Shown here piece after piece: positions 49,501 through 60,179 of a DNA stretch of 64,000 nucleotides. Each line of letters starts with the position of its first letter. Within the stretch, counting starts at the first letter, position 1. The position numbers and the translations under genes are program-made. Under the pieces are notes generated by a model. That model did no database searches. It was not told the origin of the DNA and saw only the letters and a program-made list of their open reading frames with translations. Origin of the DNA: Phoronis australis (taxonomy: Eukaryota; Phoronida; Phoronidae); assembly GCA_002633005.1 (NCBI GenBank), contig NMRA01000107.1:291492-355491 (forward strand), given 5' to 3'.

Positions 49501-52450
49501 ACCCGTCAAAAATCTGCGATCATGCCTGCGGAGATTATAACATTCCGTTTTGATAAACAAATTCGTTTGTTTCTGATTTACATGTTTATGTATCTACGAA
49601 AACCGACAGGTTATTAGATGATTTTTGGCAATTAGAAGCTAATGTTTTAAGAAATGACGATGTTTCAGTGAATTTAGTTGAAGCCTGAATATGGAAAAAC
49701 TCTATAATCAGATCCCCAAATAGTAAAGTGCACTTGGACACTTCTTGCCTATCTAAAGTAACTCTCAAAGACATTGACGAAATTTGGACAATTCCCAAAA
49801 ATCTAATCACAATTCAAATGACAATAAATGCATTGCTTTTTGACTTCGGTACAAGATTTGTCGTTTAAACTCACTAACAATTATTTTTGCCTTCTTACTG
49901 GCCTGGTCGGTGATGCTGCTTGGGTACTAGCAGTTTTTTCTGTTTGACACTTTCTCCGTGTGTGTTTTTTCCCTTTTTTCTTGGATAATACTTCGGGAAT
50001 CAAGGGAAATGCTTGGTTTTTAGAGGAAAAAACAGAAAAATTTCCTTAGCGGGAGGAACCCTCCTCCCGACCTCCCCCCATGCGGTGCTATGCGCATCTA
50101 CAATCGTGTTTTGAGCAAATGTTTACAGACAAAATGTTACCCCCCCTGTGATATCCTAGATCCGCCACTGGTTCATAGGATATAAATATAATAAAATATT
50201 GGTTTTAAGCATTTGAAATGTTCAGAAAATAGGACGACGGTGATTGGACAATTGTCGAGCGTTGAATAAGCAACAGTACCCTGCCCGTAAGTGGCATAAG
50301 AAAGGAAAGATATTCGTACAAGAACCATCTCACCGCGTTGAATAACCACTACCACGCGTTGATTAAGTTCATAAATGAGAGTAGAAGGCTTAACGAATGT
50401 TTCTTTAGAGAAAAAAATCAAGTCATTTCGCAAATACGCCCATGGGCGTACTTTTGGGTGGGCCTAGTTTCAGGAATTCCCGGTACGTTATATTTGACCT
50501 CAGCGCTATCTGTACTGGAACGGTAGACTCAGTGTGGGAATTGAATCTATAACCAAAAGAAAAAAAATCCACTAAAAAGGCGCAGACGCACAGTTCACAG
50601 TTCTGAAGGTGGTACTCCGTTTTTTTTTTTTCTCTCTTTTTTCTTTTTTCAGTCCTCCTGCTTTTAAGCTCCATATTGCTAGAAATTGGAGCCCCCCCAT
50701 GTTAATGGCTGGATCACGCTCTAGAGATATACTTTGAAAGAATGAGGTTCTTGGGTTGCCTGGTAGGCTGCCTCTGAACCCGTTTAAAAATCCCTTGTTA
50801 CACGAGTATAGCCCATCTGTTGGCTGGGGCCAAATGATGCACAGGCTGTCCCACCCTCATTTCAGTGCAATTGCAGGACTCGGTTCAAATTCAGTTCCCG
50901 CAGATTCTTGCTTGGCAACCGGGGGGAACTTGGGACTGTGCACTCTGGCGGGGCTTGTGGTCTCCAAGAAAATTTACGAATTCTTCGTATTAATGAGTTT
51001 TTGGTTCATTCCAAAGGTAGCTATTACGGTTTATGAGTTAAAACTTAAAGTCCAAATATCTTTGAAATCTTTGTTTCTGATTGTCAGTAGGTTTACAATA
51101 TTTTGAGTACCTTTAATTGGCTACACACTGTACTCTGTGCACGATCTTCAAAAATCGACAGTACACTCGACAGTCTGTTCAACATGCACTTTGTGCAAGT
51201 TTCTTACAAACAACTCCTGCATGTAACGATCGATCTTCAAAAGAATACATTTCTTATGATAATGCGGGGAAAATATTGACATTTTGTCGTCATAAAAGCA
51301 TCATCGTGAGACCCCGTTCTAGAAATAACTTTTCTTAACACAAAAGCCGGGTTGTACGATTTCTCAAAAACATGAAAATATAGGGAATCGGTTCCATCAT
51401 TAGGCCATCTTTCTGTGAGCTACCCGTTTAAGAAGTTAGTAATAAAAACACGAAAAGGTTTGCCGCATGGATGTCATCAACGGGCCCCATTCAATGTGGA
51501 AGTCTATATTCGCTTTTCGAAAAACAGGAAATGAACAGCAGTTGATGTTATCTGTCAAGTTCTCAATTTTGAAACTTGGAAAAAAACGAAAACGGAGCAA
51601 CAAATGAGTTAACATGAAATGCAAAAGCTGTGATTTAAAACCCTCGACTTATTAGAAATAGAGGTATTAATGACCGAGTGCACGAATTCAAGACCTATGC
51701 CGCAAAATGGGCCCATGTTTCCGCTCCACGCCCCTATGGCGGTTGCCACGGCTTCACCATGCAATTTGACGACAGCAAATTATTGGGAGAGGGGTGCACA
51801 TGCGTCTTTAACAATTTTCAGGTTAAGCAGGACACTAGAAAAATGGAAATCAAATTTCAAAAATGGGTTATCGAATTGATATGTACTTCGAGACACAACT
51901 TGCGCACTGTTCTTTAAGGAATTGTTTTCAAAATTGATTTGTAAGATTTTCATATTATAAATTAAGTTGCATAAAACGAAATGAAACGATAGTGACATAC
52001 GAGAACTGTAAACAGCGTTTTTGAGATTTCACCTTGAACATTATAACACATGAAATTTGGTCACGTTATAGACACTGTTGTTTTGATATAAATGCACGTC
52101 TCGTTGTTGCTAGAAAGCTTGCCAACAGGGAAACAGACGGTGCCACATTCTTCCACTGAATGAATCGGCATTCTTTAAAGATCTTCTTAAGATTATGTTG
52201 GATCGAGTCTGTATTTAGCCAAAACTATAGACTTTAACTCATAAAACTATAGATTTTCTATAAGTGAAAGACCTATAAAGTTTCACTTTTGACTTTTTAC
52301 AAATCTTATTAATTGGGTCACGTGAATATGTAGACAAGCATATACAATTCATGCGCGCGCACAGGGGGGCGAGAGCTGAAACGAGCCCTCCTATTTGGCG
52401 AAGTGGTCAAAAAGGTCCGCCTCGGAGAAAAACGAGACAAAAGTTCACTA
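46561..52450. other. Long stretch without a recognised gene
   Basis: Scattered short ORFs only (the longest 116 residues at 50756-51106, no family match). A G-rich patch with a single N lies at 48130-48160; a T-rich tract at 50620-50650; 51890-52100 resembles 8860-8960. Confidence 0.45.
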
Positions 52451-52459
52451 AACAAGAGC

Positions 52460-55030
52460 AACGCAGAGCGTTGAAATGCGCCCACGAATGCATCGCAAAT
52501 GGTGTGCTTTTATTAGGATTATTTATTTATATCACAAAAATGGCTACTAGATGGCGCAAAAACGTACAATCCATCCAAAAACGAGAACATGCCATATTTC
52601 ATAAAAATCTGTTAAAGAACTTCAGAGAAACAAACGAAAACAGAACAAAATGAAATTGCCGTTTGTGGGCACAGCGTCCGTCCCATCCGCCTGAAATTCT
52701 TCGTCTGTTATCTTCATATAAGTTCACTTACTAAATTTAATAAAGATCCTGCACTGGGTTTCGGAGATACAGCTAAGGACGCAAAACAAAACAAAACTAC
52801 CACTAGGAAGCGCCACAGTAGTCAGTCAACATCATCAAACGTCCTCTCCACACTGAAAACATATATGCCAATTTTCAAAACCATCCCTAGAATGATTTGG
52901 TTGATCGAGGGGTGGACGCCAAAAACAAGATTAGAAAACAGCAAAAATGGCCACCAGGTGGCGCAAAATAATTCGATTCCATCCAAAAACAGGAGGATAG
53001 CGTCATCTCACCAACAGATGCCTATATTCAAAATTTTATAAAAATTTGTTGAGGACCTTTGAAGATACAGACTGGTAAACGTAAAAAACTAAAACTGCCA
53101 CTAGGGGGCACACCAGTAGTCAGATCCGTCCGAAAGTCGTTGTCATCTATTGTCAACATCATATAAATACACTTGCTAAATTAAGTAAAGATCCTGCAAA
53201 CAGCTTAATAGATACAGCCATGATTGCAAAAAAACAAATCTGCCAATAGGAGTCGCCCCAGTAGTCAAAGTCGTCAGAAAATCATCGCCAGCCGTCCACT
53301 TCATAGTAAAAACATACATGTCAATTTTCACAATTATCCTGGAAAGGGTTTGGTTGATAGATAAGTGGACGCCAAAAAACACTGAAAACAGTAAAAATGG
53401 CCACTAGGTGGCGCAGATTAGGTCGAATTCATCTGAAAACAGAGAGATAGCGACACCTCATTAATAGATGCCTATATGCCAAATTTTATAACAAGAGCAA
53501 CGCAGAGCGTTGAAATGCGCCCACAATTGCACCGCATACGGTATCCCTCTAGGGTTGCTTAGTGGTACCATAAAGTGGCCAGTAGAGGGCATATATGTAG
53601 TATGTTGTACTTAGCAAAATGGAAAGGCATGGTCATTGTCTCCTCAATAGGCTAGGGGCAAAATGTGAGTAATCTTCATAATACAAGCACATCCTATACA
53701 CCAGTTGCTTAAAGCACCACAGAAACATAGAATTAAAAACAAATTTACCAACATACGAGATTAGCACAGCATTAGAATGCCAGAAACAAATTTCTACTTG
53801 GAACTTTTCCTTCACAGTCANNNNNNNNNNNNNNNNNNNNNNNNNNNNNNNNNNNNNNNNNNNNNNNNNNNNNNNNNNNNNNNNNNNNNNNNNNNNNNNN
53901 NNNNNNNNNNNNNNNNNNNNNNNNNNNNNNNNNNNNNNNNNNNNNNNNNNNNNNNNNNNNNNNNNNNNNNNNNNNNNNNNNNNNNNNNNNNNNNNNNNNN
54001 NNNNNNNNNNNNNNNNNNNNNNNNNNNNNNNNNNNNNNNNNNNNNNNNNNNNNNNNNNNNNNNNNNNNNNNNNNNNNNNNNNNNNNNNNNNNNNNNNNNN
54101 NNNNNNNNNNNNNNNNNNNNNNNNNNNNNNNNNNAACCGTCCTCTACATAGTAAGCATATACATGCCAATTTTCACAATCATCCTTTGAGCGGTTTGGTT
54201 GATAGAGGGGTGGACGCTCAAAAACAGACTCGAAAACACTAAAAATGGCCACTAGGTGGCGCAAACAACGTCAAATCCATCTGAAAACGGGAGGATAGCG
54301 TCATCTCACTAAAAGGTGCCTACATACCAAATTTCATGAAAATCCGTTAAGGACTTGTGAAGATACAAAGGTAAGCGTAAAAAAATTAAAATTGCCACTA
54401 GGGGGCACACCGGTAGTCGGATCCGTCCAAAAGTCATCATCTTCCGTTGTTAACATCATATAAATATACTTAATAAATTTCGTAAAGATCCTGCAAACGG
54501 TTTAGGAGATACAGCCATAGGCCCCGCAAAAAACTGCCACTAGGAGGCGCCACAGTTGTCGAAATCGTCGGAAAATCATCATCATCAACCGTCCTTTCAT
54601 TGTAAGAACATACAATGCATGCCAATTTTCACAATCATCCTTTGAGCGGTTTGGTTGATAGAGGAGTGGACGCAAAAAAAAACCCAGTAAAAACGGCCAC
54701 TATGTGGTGCAAGCTACGTCAAATCCATCCGAAAACGGGAGGATAGCGTCACCTCACTAATAGGTGCCTACATACCAATTTCATGAAAATCCGTTAAATC
54801 TTTTGAAGATACAAAGGTAAACGTAAAAAAACTAAAATTGCCACTAGGGGGCACACCGGTAGTCGGATCCGTCCGAAAGTTCGCTCATTCCGTCCCATTA
54901 ATGAATGCAACATGTGTGCCATATTTCATGAACGTATGTCAAAGGGTTTTGGAGATAGAGCAGCGGACGCCGGACGGATGGAGATGACGGCATAATGCGT
55001 CCACATATAAATATGTGTGCTCATAAAAAG
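52460..55030 (+). repeat. CTCF-motif higher-order repeat array (best preserved copy)
   Basis: Two starts 'aagagcaacgcagagcgttg' (52459 and 53493) are each followed by modules. Exact CCASYAGRKGGCRS cores: 52951-52964, 53098-53111, 53401-53414, 54249-54262, 54395-54408, 54841-54854; weaker cores near 52545, 52656, 52804, 53243, 53583, 54537 and 54697. Three module types alternate: A (ggccactaggtggcgcaa), B (gccactagggggcacacc) and C (gccactaggaggcgccac), spaced A-B 144-147, B-C 142-145, C-A 158-160, so the full unit is 448-450 bp. The end has a GC-rich tail and the hairpin CACATA-TAAA-TATGTG near 55000-55015. A sequence gap interrupts it. Confidence 0.92.
53821..54134. other. Assembly gap (N run)
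   Basis: 314 N, inside the tandem array, so the true number of modules is unknown. ORFs crossing it are meaningless. Confidence 0.99.
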
Positions 55031-55039
55031 CAGAACTAC

Positions 55040-56800
55040 TAAAATTCGGCGAATCTTAAGGTCCACATTCTCAAAAATTCGACCCCCCATTTTTTTAGGC
55101 TGGGTGTGCCCATGCAATAATGATCACATATTTGTATAGTTGTAGTAGGAGCTCATGAATGAAATTAAAGGAGGAATCCCCGAGTTATTTAGTGCCAACA
55201 ATTAAAATCTCAACAATTACTTGCCCATGAACAGACCTATAAAAATTGGGATTGAGAAAGTTTTGATGACACTGAAAATGAACATTTTAACAGTTAACAA
55301 AAATGGGTGATGTTGTCAGCAAGGAAATGTTACCACTAAAAGCAGACCCTGTGTTCAGTGTTCACCACAGAACAATTTGTTTGTAAGAGCATAGGAATGC
55401 GAAATCATCTCTTACTTAAGATAGTTTTAAAAACAGGTTTATTATCTCACAAAGTTGGCAAACATTCTCTACAATTAAAGCTACTCTAAACCTGTACTCT
55501 ATCAAACAAGCTAACTTTCAGAGCTAACATCACTTTCTGCTAAAAGTCTAGTCAAAGTACATGCAGTACAAATTAGTTGTTGACAGAACACCTGTTAAAA
55601 GCATATTCTGGTTCAATGCACCACAAACATTACAGCTGCCAATTGGCCTCATGCAAGTTTGCAACTCCATGACATCCTGACACCAACTCCATGACCTCTG
55701 ACACCATTGTGCAGCACAAAAGAACTCTGCTTTCACACATAATTTTTCCTTCACTGAATCTATGCAAGCTCAGGCAGAGCTATGGAAGAGAAAACTGTCA
55801 CCCCCACACTAACTGAACATATCCTTATCCAGGAAGACCAGGCATGATTCAAGGGGCCCTCATCAACAACGTAAATATTGAGATAACAATGATTGTAAAC
55901 ATAAAGCAATAATAATAAAAAATAGACAATTAAGAAAATTCAACAAAAATTGACAAATTGCATTATTTTGATCTAAAAGCCTGTCCTGCGTCCACACTTA
56001 GCAATTCATCTGCAAAGCAACAATAACAGACTGTGACTACAAGTAGTTGGTGTTGTATTGTTGTCAAGAATAGTGGATCAGCATAGTACATTGGTTTTCA
56101 AATACTGCCAGCAGTATCAAAGCAAAAAAAGGAGTTGTGTGAAGTAAAAAGACAAAAGTAAGTTGACCTTTGGTGCCAAATTCACTGCTTGTAGGATGGG
56201 TGGGGAAGAGATGGCTTAAGAGCTTAATGCATTGGGTGAAGTGGGAATATTTCTAGTATTATAAGTCTAGGCTAATCTCAAACCCCATAACATTTTGTTG
56301 ATCATGGCAAATATTAGGAGCAACCTTGGCACCACTTGGGGATATCTAGTTAAATATACCCACTTCGCTTATGTCCACTGAGTTCTAGTCATGGATGTCT
56401 AAACTAAAACAAGGCCAGTTCCATAGACTCCAAATGCAAGTTTACAGCAACTCTTGTTGCTTGCTGGTTGTGCCATGATCCAGCAACTGCAACTGGGTGT
56501 TCTCATGAACCATGACTTGACAGTTGTGTTGCAGAAATATCACCAACTGCAGACTATACAAGCCCTAATTTTTTACCCGAACTCTCAAGACATTAGGTAA
56601 CAACACTATGATATGTCAACACACACACACACACACACACACTCTAAGTTTATATTCTATCAATGAGCAACTCTTAAGACTTCAGTCAACTACAGTAAAA
56701 AACATTGCATTGTTAAGATTTGATATGTATCATAGGCAATGGAATCCAGAGGATGAAGGGCTTATTTGAACCTCATAGTCCCATTCAGTGCCATTTTGAT
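55040..56800. other. No feature recognised apart from a microsatellite
   Basis: No gene signal beyond short ORFs. An (AC)n run of 12 units lies at 56619-56642. Confidence 0.5.
56619..56642. repeat. (AC)n microsatellite
   Basis: Uninterrupted run of twelve AC units. Confidence 0.97.
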
Positions 56801-56821
56801 TGTCTGCTTTGGTTGACCAGA

Positions 56822-56923
56822 TTATAGCCAGCTGTTTATGTCTGTGACTGGTAAACTTTGGAATAAAACTGTCTTACTGAGGAAATACGAACTTTCAGTC
56901 CAACTTTGTGGAGCGAAATCAAT
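56822..56923 (-). CDS. Possible last exon of an unrecognised gene (weak)
   Basis: After an acceptor AATTACAG, 33 codons run open to a TAA stop, with plausible composition (SWTESSYFLSK). It starts in phase 0, while the exon at 57354-57537 ends in phase 1, so the two cannot be joined directly; an intermediate exon would be needed. It may be chance. Confidence 0.18.
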   Translation of the reverse strand: MDFAPQSWTESSYFLSKTVLFQSLPVTDINSWL

Positions 56924-57353
56924 CTGTAATTAGGTGAAACACCTTTTCAAGGTTTTCTAAGGCAAGTATTCAAAACTTGACACAGCTATTCCAGGAACCA
57001 TATGGAACTAAAAGATTTTTCTATCAACCGATACTCCACAGCATTGTAGTTTGATTTCAGTCTGACTTTGACCTTTGACATGGCGCTGTACAAGACTTTT
57101 AAGATTCATTGACACAATGAGTTTGAGCAGAGTTAGTCAACAGATCAAATATTCAACATTTTAAAGACATTATCAACTTATTACTGACAGTTGCATTACC
57201 AGTTATAAGACCCAGCTTAATGCTAGAGACAATACATAGCAGTAGGCCATTCATTGACAGGGAGATTCACAACCAAAGCCAGCAAGTATTCTAAACAAAA
57301 CTATACATAGCTATAACAAACTGTAGAATGTACACACAAGTAAAGACAAATAC

Positions 57354-57537
57354 CTTGACAACTGTGCATAGTTAACACAACCTTCTTTGGTGGATTGACT
57401 TCAGGAAGTAACTTTTCATAAAAATAGATTTTTGTATTAGTTAGCATCTCTTCACTACCACCCTTCTCCAATTCCCAAATTTGAAATCTGGCCACAGGAT
57501 GCACATACAAATGACCAAAGATTAATTGGAGGGCTTC
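57354..57537 (-). CDS. Candidate internal exon of an unrecognised gene
   Basis: 184 bp open on the minus strand. A strong acceptor precedes it (T-rich tract, CTGGCAG) and a donor follows (CAAG|GTATTT). It enters in phase 0 and leaves in phase 1. The 61-residue peptide has protein-like composition (for example LYVHPVARFQIWELEKGG and a PEVNPPKKVVLT stretch) unlike the surrounding low-complexity DNA. I do not recognise the family and found no certain neighbouring exons, though 56822-56923 and a short stretch before 57292 were considered. It lies between the GT31 gene and the repeat array, on the same strand as both known genes. Confidence 0.4.
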
Positions 57538-57844
57538 CTGCCAGAAAAAAAATTAAAATTAAGAGGCCAGTTCCTACTTTTTGGTGTAATCTTTTCATCT
57601 CACAACTCTAAATACCAAAAAGTAATAAGCAAGTATGGCTTTTGCAGTCAGATATTTTAAGATAAATGGGTTTGAACATTAGAAGGTGTGAAAGAGGGCA
57701 GGAGAATTCAGTGAGAATGTAAAGCCAACAGATGAAATTAAAGGAGTTCGCAATGCCCTCTTACAACACTTCATGGAGAACCACAATCACAAGAAATTTG
57801 GAAAGTTAATTTTTCAGTATAAAACTAAAAAGGAATTGAAAATC

Positions 57845-58060
57845 AAAATGATGACGAAGATGATGAATATGACGACGATGGTGGCGATGATGAGCAATAC
57901 AAGTAATGATAACATTCATATGATGAAGTTCAGAAATGAGTAAGAAATAGGCTACAGTCTTGAGTGACACTTGGCGAAATTAACTGAACAGACGACGACG
58001 GAGGTGATGACGAAGATGACGAATATGATAATGATGGTAGCGATGATGAACAACATCATA
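57845..58060. repeat. (GATGAC)-type low-complexity tracts
   Basis: Two stretches, 57847-57898 and 57992-58045, of gatgacgaagatgatga-like triplets. They are separated by sequence shared with the 46.6-46.7 kb region ('cttgagtgacacttggcgaa', inverted there). Confidence 0.8.
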
Positions 58061-58690
58061 ACATTCATATGACGAACTTGGATGTCATAAATCAGTAAGA
58101 AATAGGCTACAATCTTGTTCAATAGACGCTAAACCAACATTAATGCAGCAACAGCGCTAAACAAAGGAACAGCGTTATCAGAAAATCTTGAAAAATTCAA
58201 AAAGTAGACATCCAAGTGAAAAATATCTTCTGAAAGCCTGTTCAAAACTCTAAATTGGTAGTTTCGCAACATTCTGTAAATTTTTTTTTGAAAAACTTGA
58301 AATTTTGCTTTTTTTGAAATTCAAAGTCAAATAACTCAAAAACAGTAAGTCTGAGAAAAGCGTGCTTGGAGATCATTTAAAAGAGTATATCTCAAGGAAT
58401 CTACATGAAAAAATTTACGTCATTTGCTCCTCCCATTCAAAATTTCACAGCAGAACAATTGAAAATGAGTGCAAATACGCCAGATCCGCCATCTTGAAAG
58501 CAACTTCCTGTTAAACGGCATTTAGTCAATTACAAGAACCTAATACTTGACTAATTGGATCGACAATGCGCTCTCTACGAGAGAAAACGTTTTCGGGTAG
58601 AAATCGAGGTGCGCATGCGTGATTGCCAATATTTTCGATATCTCTGACCGAAAGTTAACAATTTTCCGCACATCTGTAGCACACATATTG
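57960..58690 (-). repeat. Inverted third copy of the 45.4-46.7 kb repeat
   Basis: The reverse complement matches 45439-46700 over most of its length: 'gcatgcgcacctcg', 'cgaaaatgttttctc', 'tttcaagatggcgg', 'agacttac.gtttttgagtt' and 'tttgactttgaatttcaaaa' occur in the same order. The adjacent 58790-58890 resembles 24330-24430. Confidence 0.85.
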
Positions 58691-59016
58691 TACAATATTG
58701 CTACCGATTTTCAGCTGTGTATGTGAAAAAATGTGGCCTCTAAGAGTATCTGAACCTGAAATCAGAAACAAAATGGCCACCATGTCCGCCATCTTGGATC
58801 ATATCATGACCAAAAACAATAGGCTTCTAGCACTTTTGGAGATACAAGTTGTGTGTGAATTTCGTGTGGATAAGACGAAAATTGCGACCTGGTACAACAT
58901 GGCATGGCACTCTGCTGCATTTCCCAGTACACCAACAGTCACCCTCAGTGTTTACTTCACTCAACACAAACCATCACAATGTACAATGCACTCAACCAGG
59001 TCACAGTTAGTGTAAA

Positions 59017-60159
59017 CTACCAATCAACCACCTTTCTCATGTTCATACACTGACTAAATGCCTGTCTGGAAGTCTGGTAAAGAAGATCTTGTCTCTGTGG
59101 GTCTATGTTATGCACCACCATTATATACATAAAGTTACACACAGACCACCGCACATTGATCAAAGTGAACCTGTGACTGTGAATGGGATCCACTTTCAAG
59201 TGCTTCATAACAACCCCAATGTAAGCATCCTCATTGGGGAACGGTTTCATATGCCTGCTGGCAAAGTCTATGATAGGTTGAATGAGATCCTTGGATAGAA
59301 TGTACCCTTCACCACTGGCATAAGGAGGGTATTTGTAATCACTGTAGTCATGGTAACTAACAAACCACTGGCTAGCTGGGTTTCGAATTACCAAATTCTT
59401 TTGACCCATCCTGTAAATGTTTCCAACATACAGCTTTTCAGTTTGTTTGTTATGACTGGATAAAAAATCAACAACAAGTCTTGTGTTCACAAAACAGTCA
59501 TCGTCTGTTTTGAGGACATACTGATAACTTGAGCAAAACTGGAGAGACCAGTAAAGGCCGTGCAGCACTTTCAAGGTGAGATTTCTATAAGTATCCTTGT
59601 AGTTTCCAAACAAGATGTCTTTATGTTGTTGACTTTCCAATCTCAGGTCTAGTGTGACGGTTTTACTGGCTATTTGTCCAATTAAAAATACACAGTGATA
59701 CTGATAACTGGTATCTGAGCACCAAGTCTTGCGGATATGCATTCGTTTCTCAGCATTGTAAGGTGAAGATATGATCAACAGCAAGAGCACCACATTTCTT
59801 ACACACTGAGGTAATTGTGGTTTGTGAATATTCAATAATTCTGGATCCCAGATAACTGGAAGATTCTTCACCACTTGGCTTTGTCCATAATCTCCAAAGC
59901 CAAGTATAATCTCTGATAACTGTCGGCCATTTTGACTCATGCCATTTGCAAATTTGCTTCTCCTCCACAAGTCCAAGCGTTTCCTGTTGTTGTCCATGAA
60001 AAGCACCACAAAATAGACGAGCGCGAATACAATGACAGCAACACAAGTTGCGAAGAGACTTGTTCTGAGAAGCACCCTCCGCGTGATACGGTGAGGTTTC
60101 ATCACAATGATCTTGGTGATGTGAATGATTACTGCTTTTCTTCCTCCCCAACCTGACAT
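59017..60159 (-). CDS. GT31 beta-1,3-glycosyltransferase (B3GALT/B3GNT-like)
   Basis: Intact 380-residue single-exon gene. Family 31 enzymes are Golgi type II membrane proteins that add galactose or N-acetylglucosamine in beta-1,3 linkage to glycans from UDP-sugars. Visible: a basic cytosolic tail, one membrane anchor at about 34-55, a stem region to about 118, then the catalytic domain. It shows R139-MHIRKTW, the metal-binding DDD in LKTDDDCFVN (219-221), a YPPYASGEGYILS loop (277-289) and NEDAYIGVVMK (309-319), where most relatives have EDVYVG. One sequon is at N193. The length is normal for the family. Two ATGs in frame (residues 1 and 20) both precede the anchor; the first is preferred. 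A single coding exon is common for this family. Donor and acceptor sugar cannot be told from sequence alone. No polyadenylation signal could be assigned. Confidence 0.94.
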   Translation of the reverse strand: MSGWGGRKAVIIHITKIIVMKPHRITRRVLLRTSLFATCVAVIVFALVYFVVLFMDNNRKRLDLWRRSKFANGMSQNGRQLSEIILGFGDYGQSQVVKNLPVIWDPELLNIHKPQLPQCVRNVVLLLLIISSPYNAEKRMHIRKTWCSDTSYQYHCVFLIGQIASKTVTLDLRLESQQHKDILFGNYKDTYRNLTLKVLHGLYWSLQFCSSYQYVLKTDDDCFVNTRLVVDFLSSHNKQTEKLYVGNIYRMGQKNLVIRNPASQWFVSYHDYSDYKYPPYASGEGYILSKDLIQPIIDFASRHMKPFPNEDAYIGVVMKHLKVDPIHSHRFTLINVRWSVCNFMYIMVVHNIDPQRQDLLYQTSRQAFSQCMNMRKVVDW

Positions 60160-60179
60160 TTTGGCATGAGATCAAGTGC

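Noticed and set aside
50756-51106. 116-residue plus-strand frame with PxxP-like start
   Set aside because: No recognisable domain, no homologous repeat of the frame and no splice or start support.
53633-54264. ORFs of 124-178 residues at 53.6-54.3 kb
   Set aside because: They run through the 314-bp N gap and consist mostly of unknown residues.
56700-56870. A second minus-strand reading (KFTSHRHKQLAIIWSTK...) overlapping the possible terminal exon
   Set aside because: It conflicts in frame with 56822-56923, and only one can be coding; neither has firm support.
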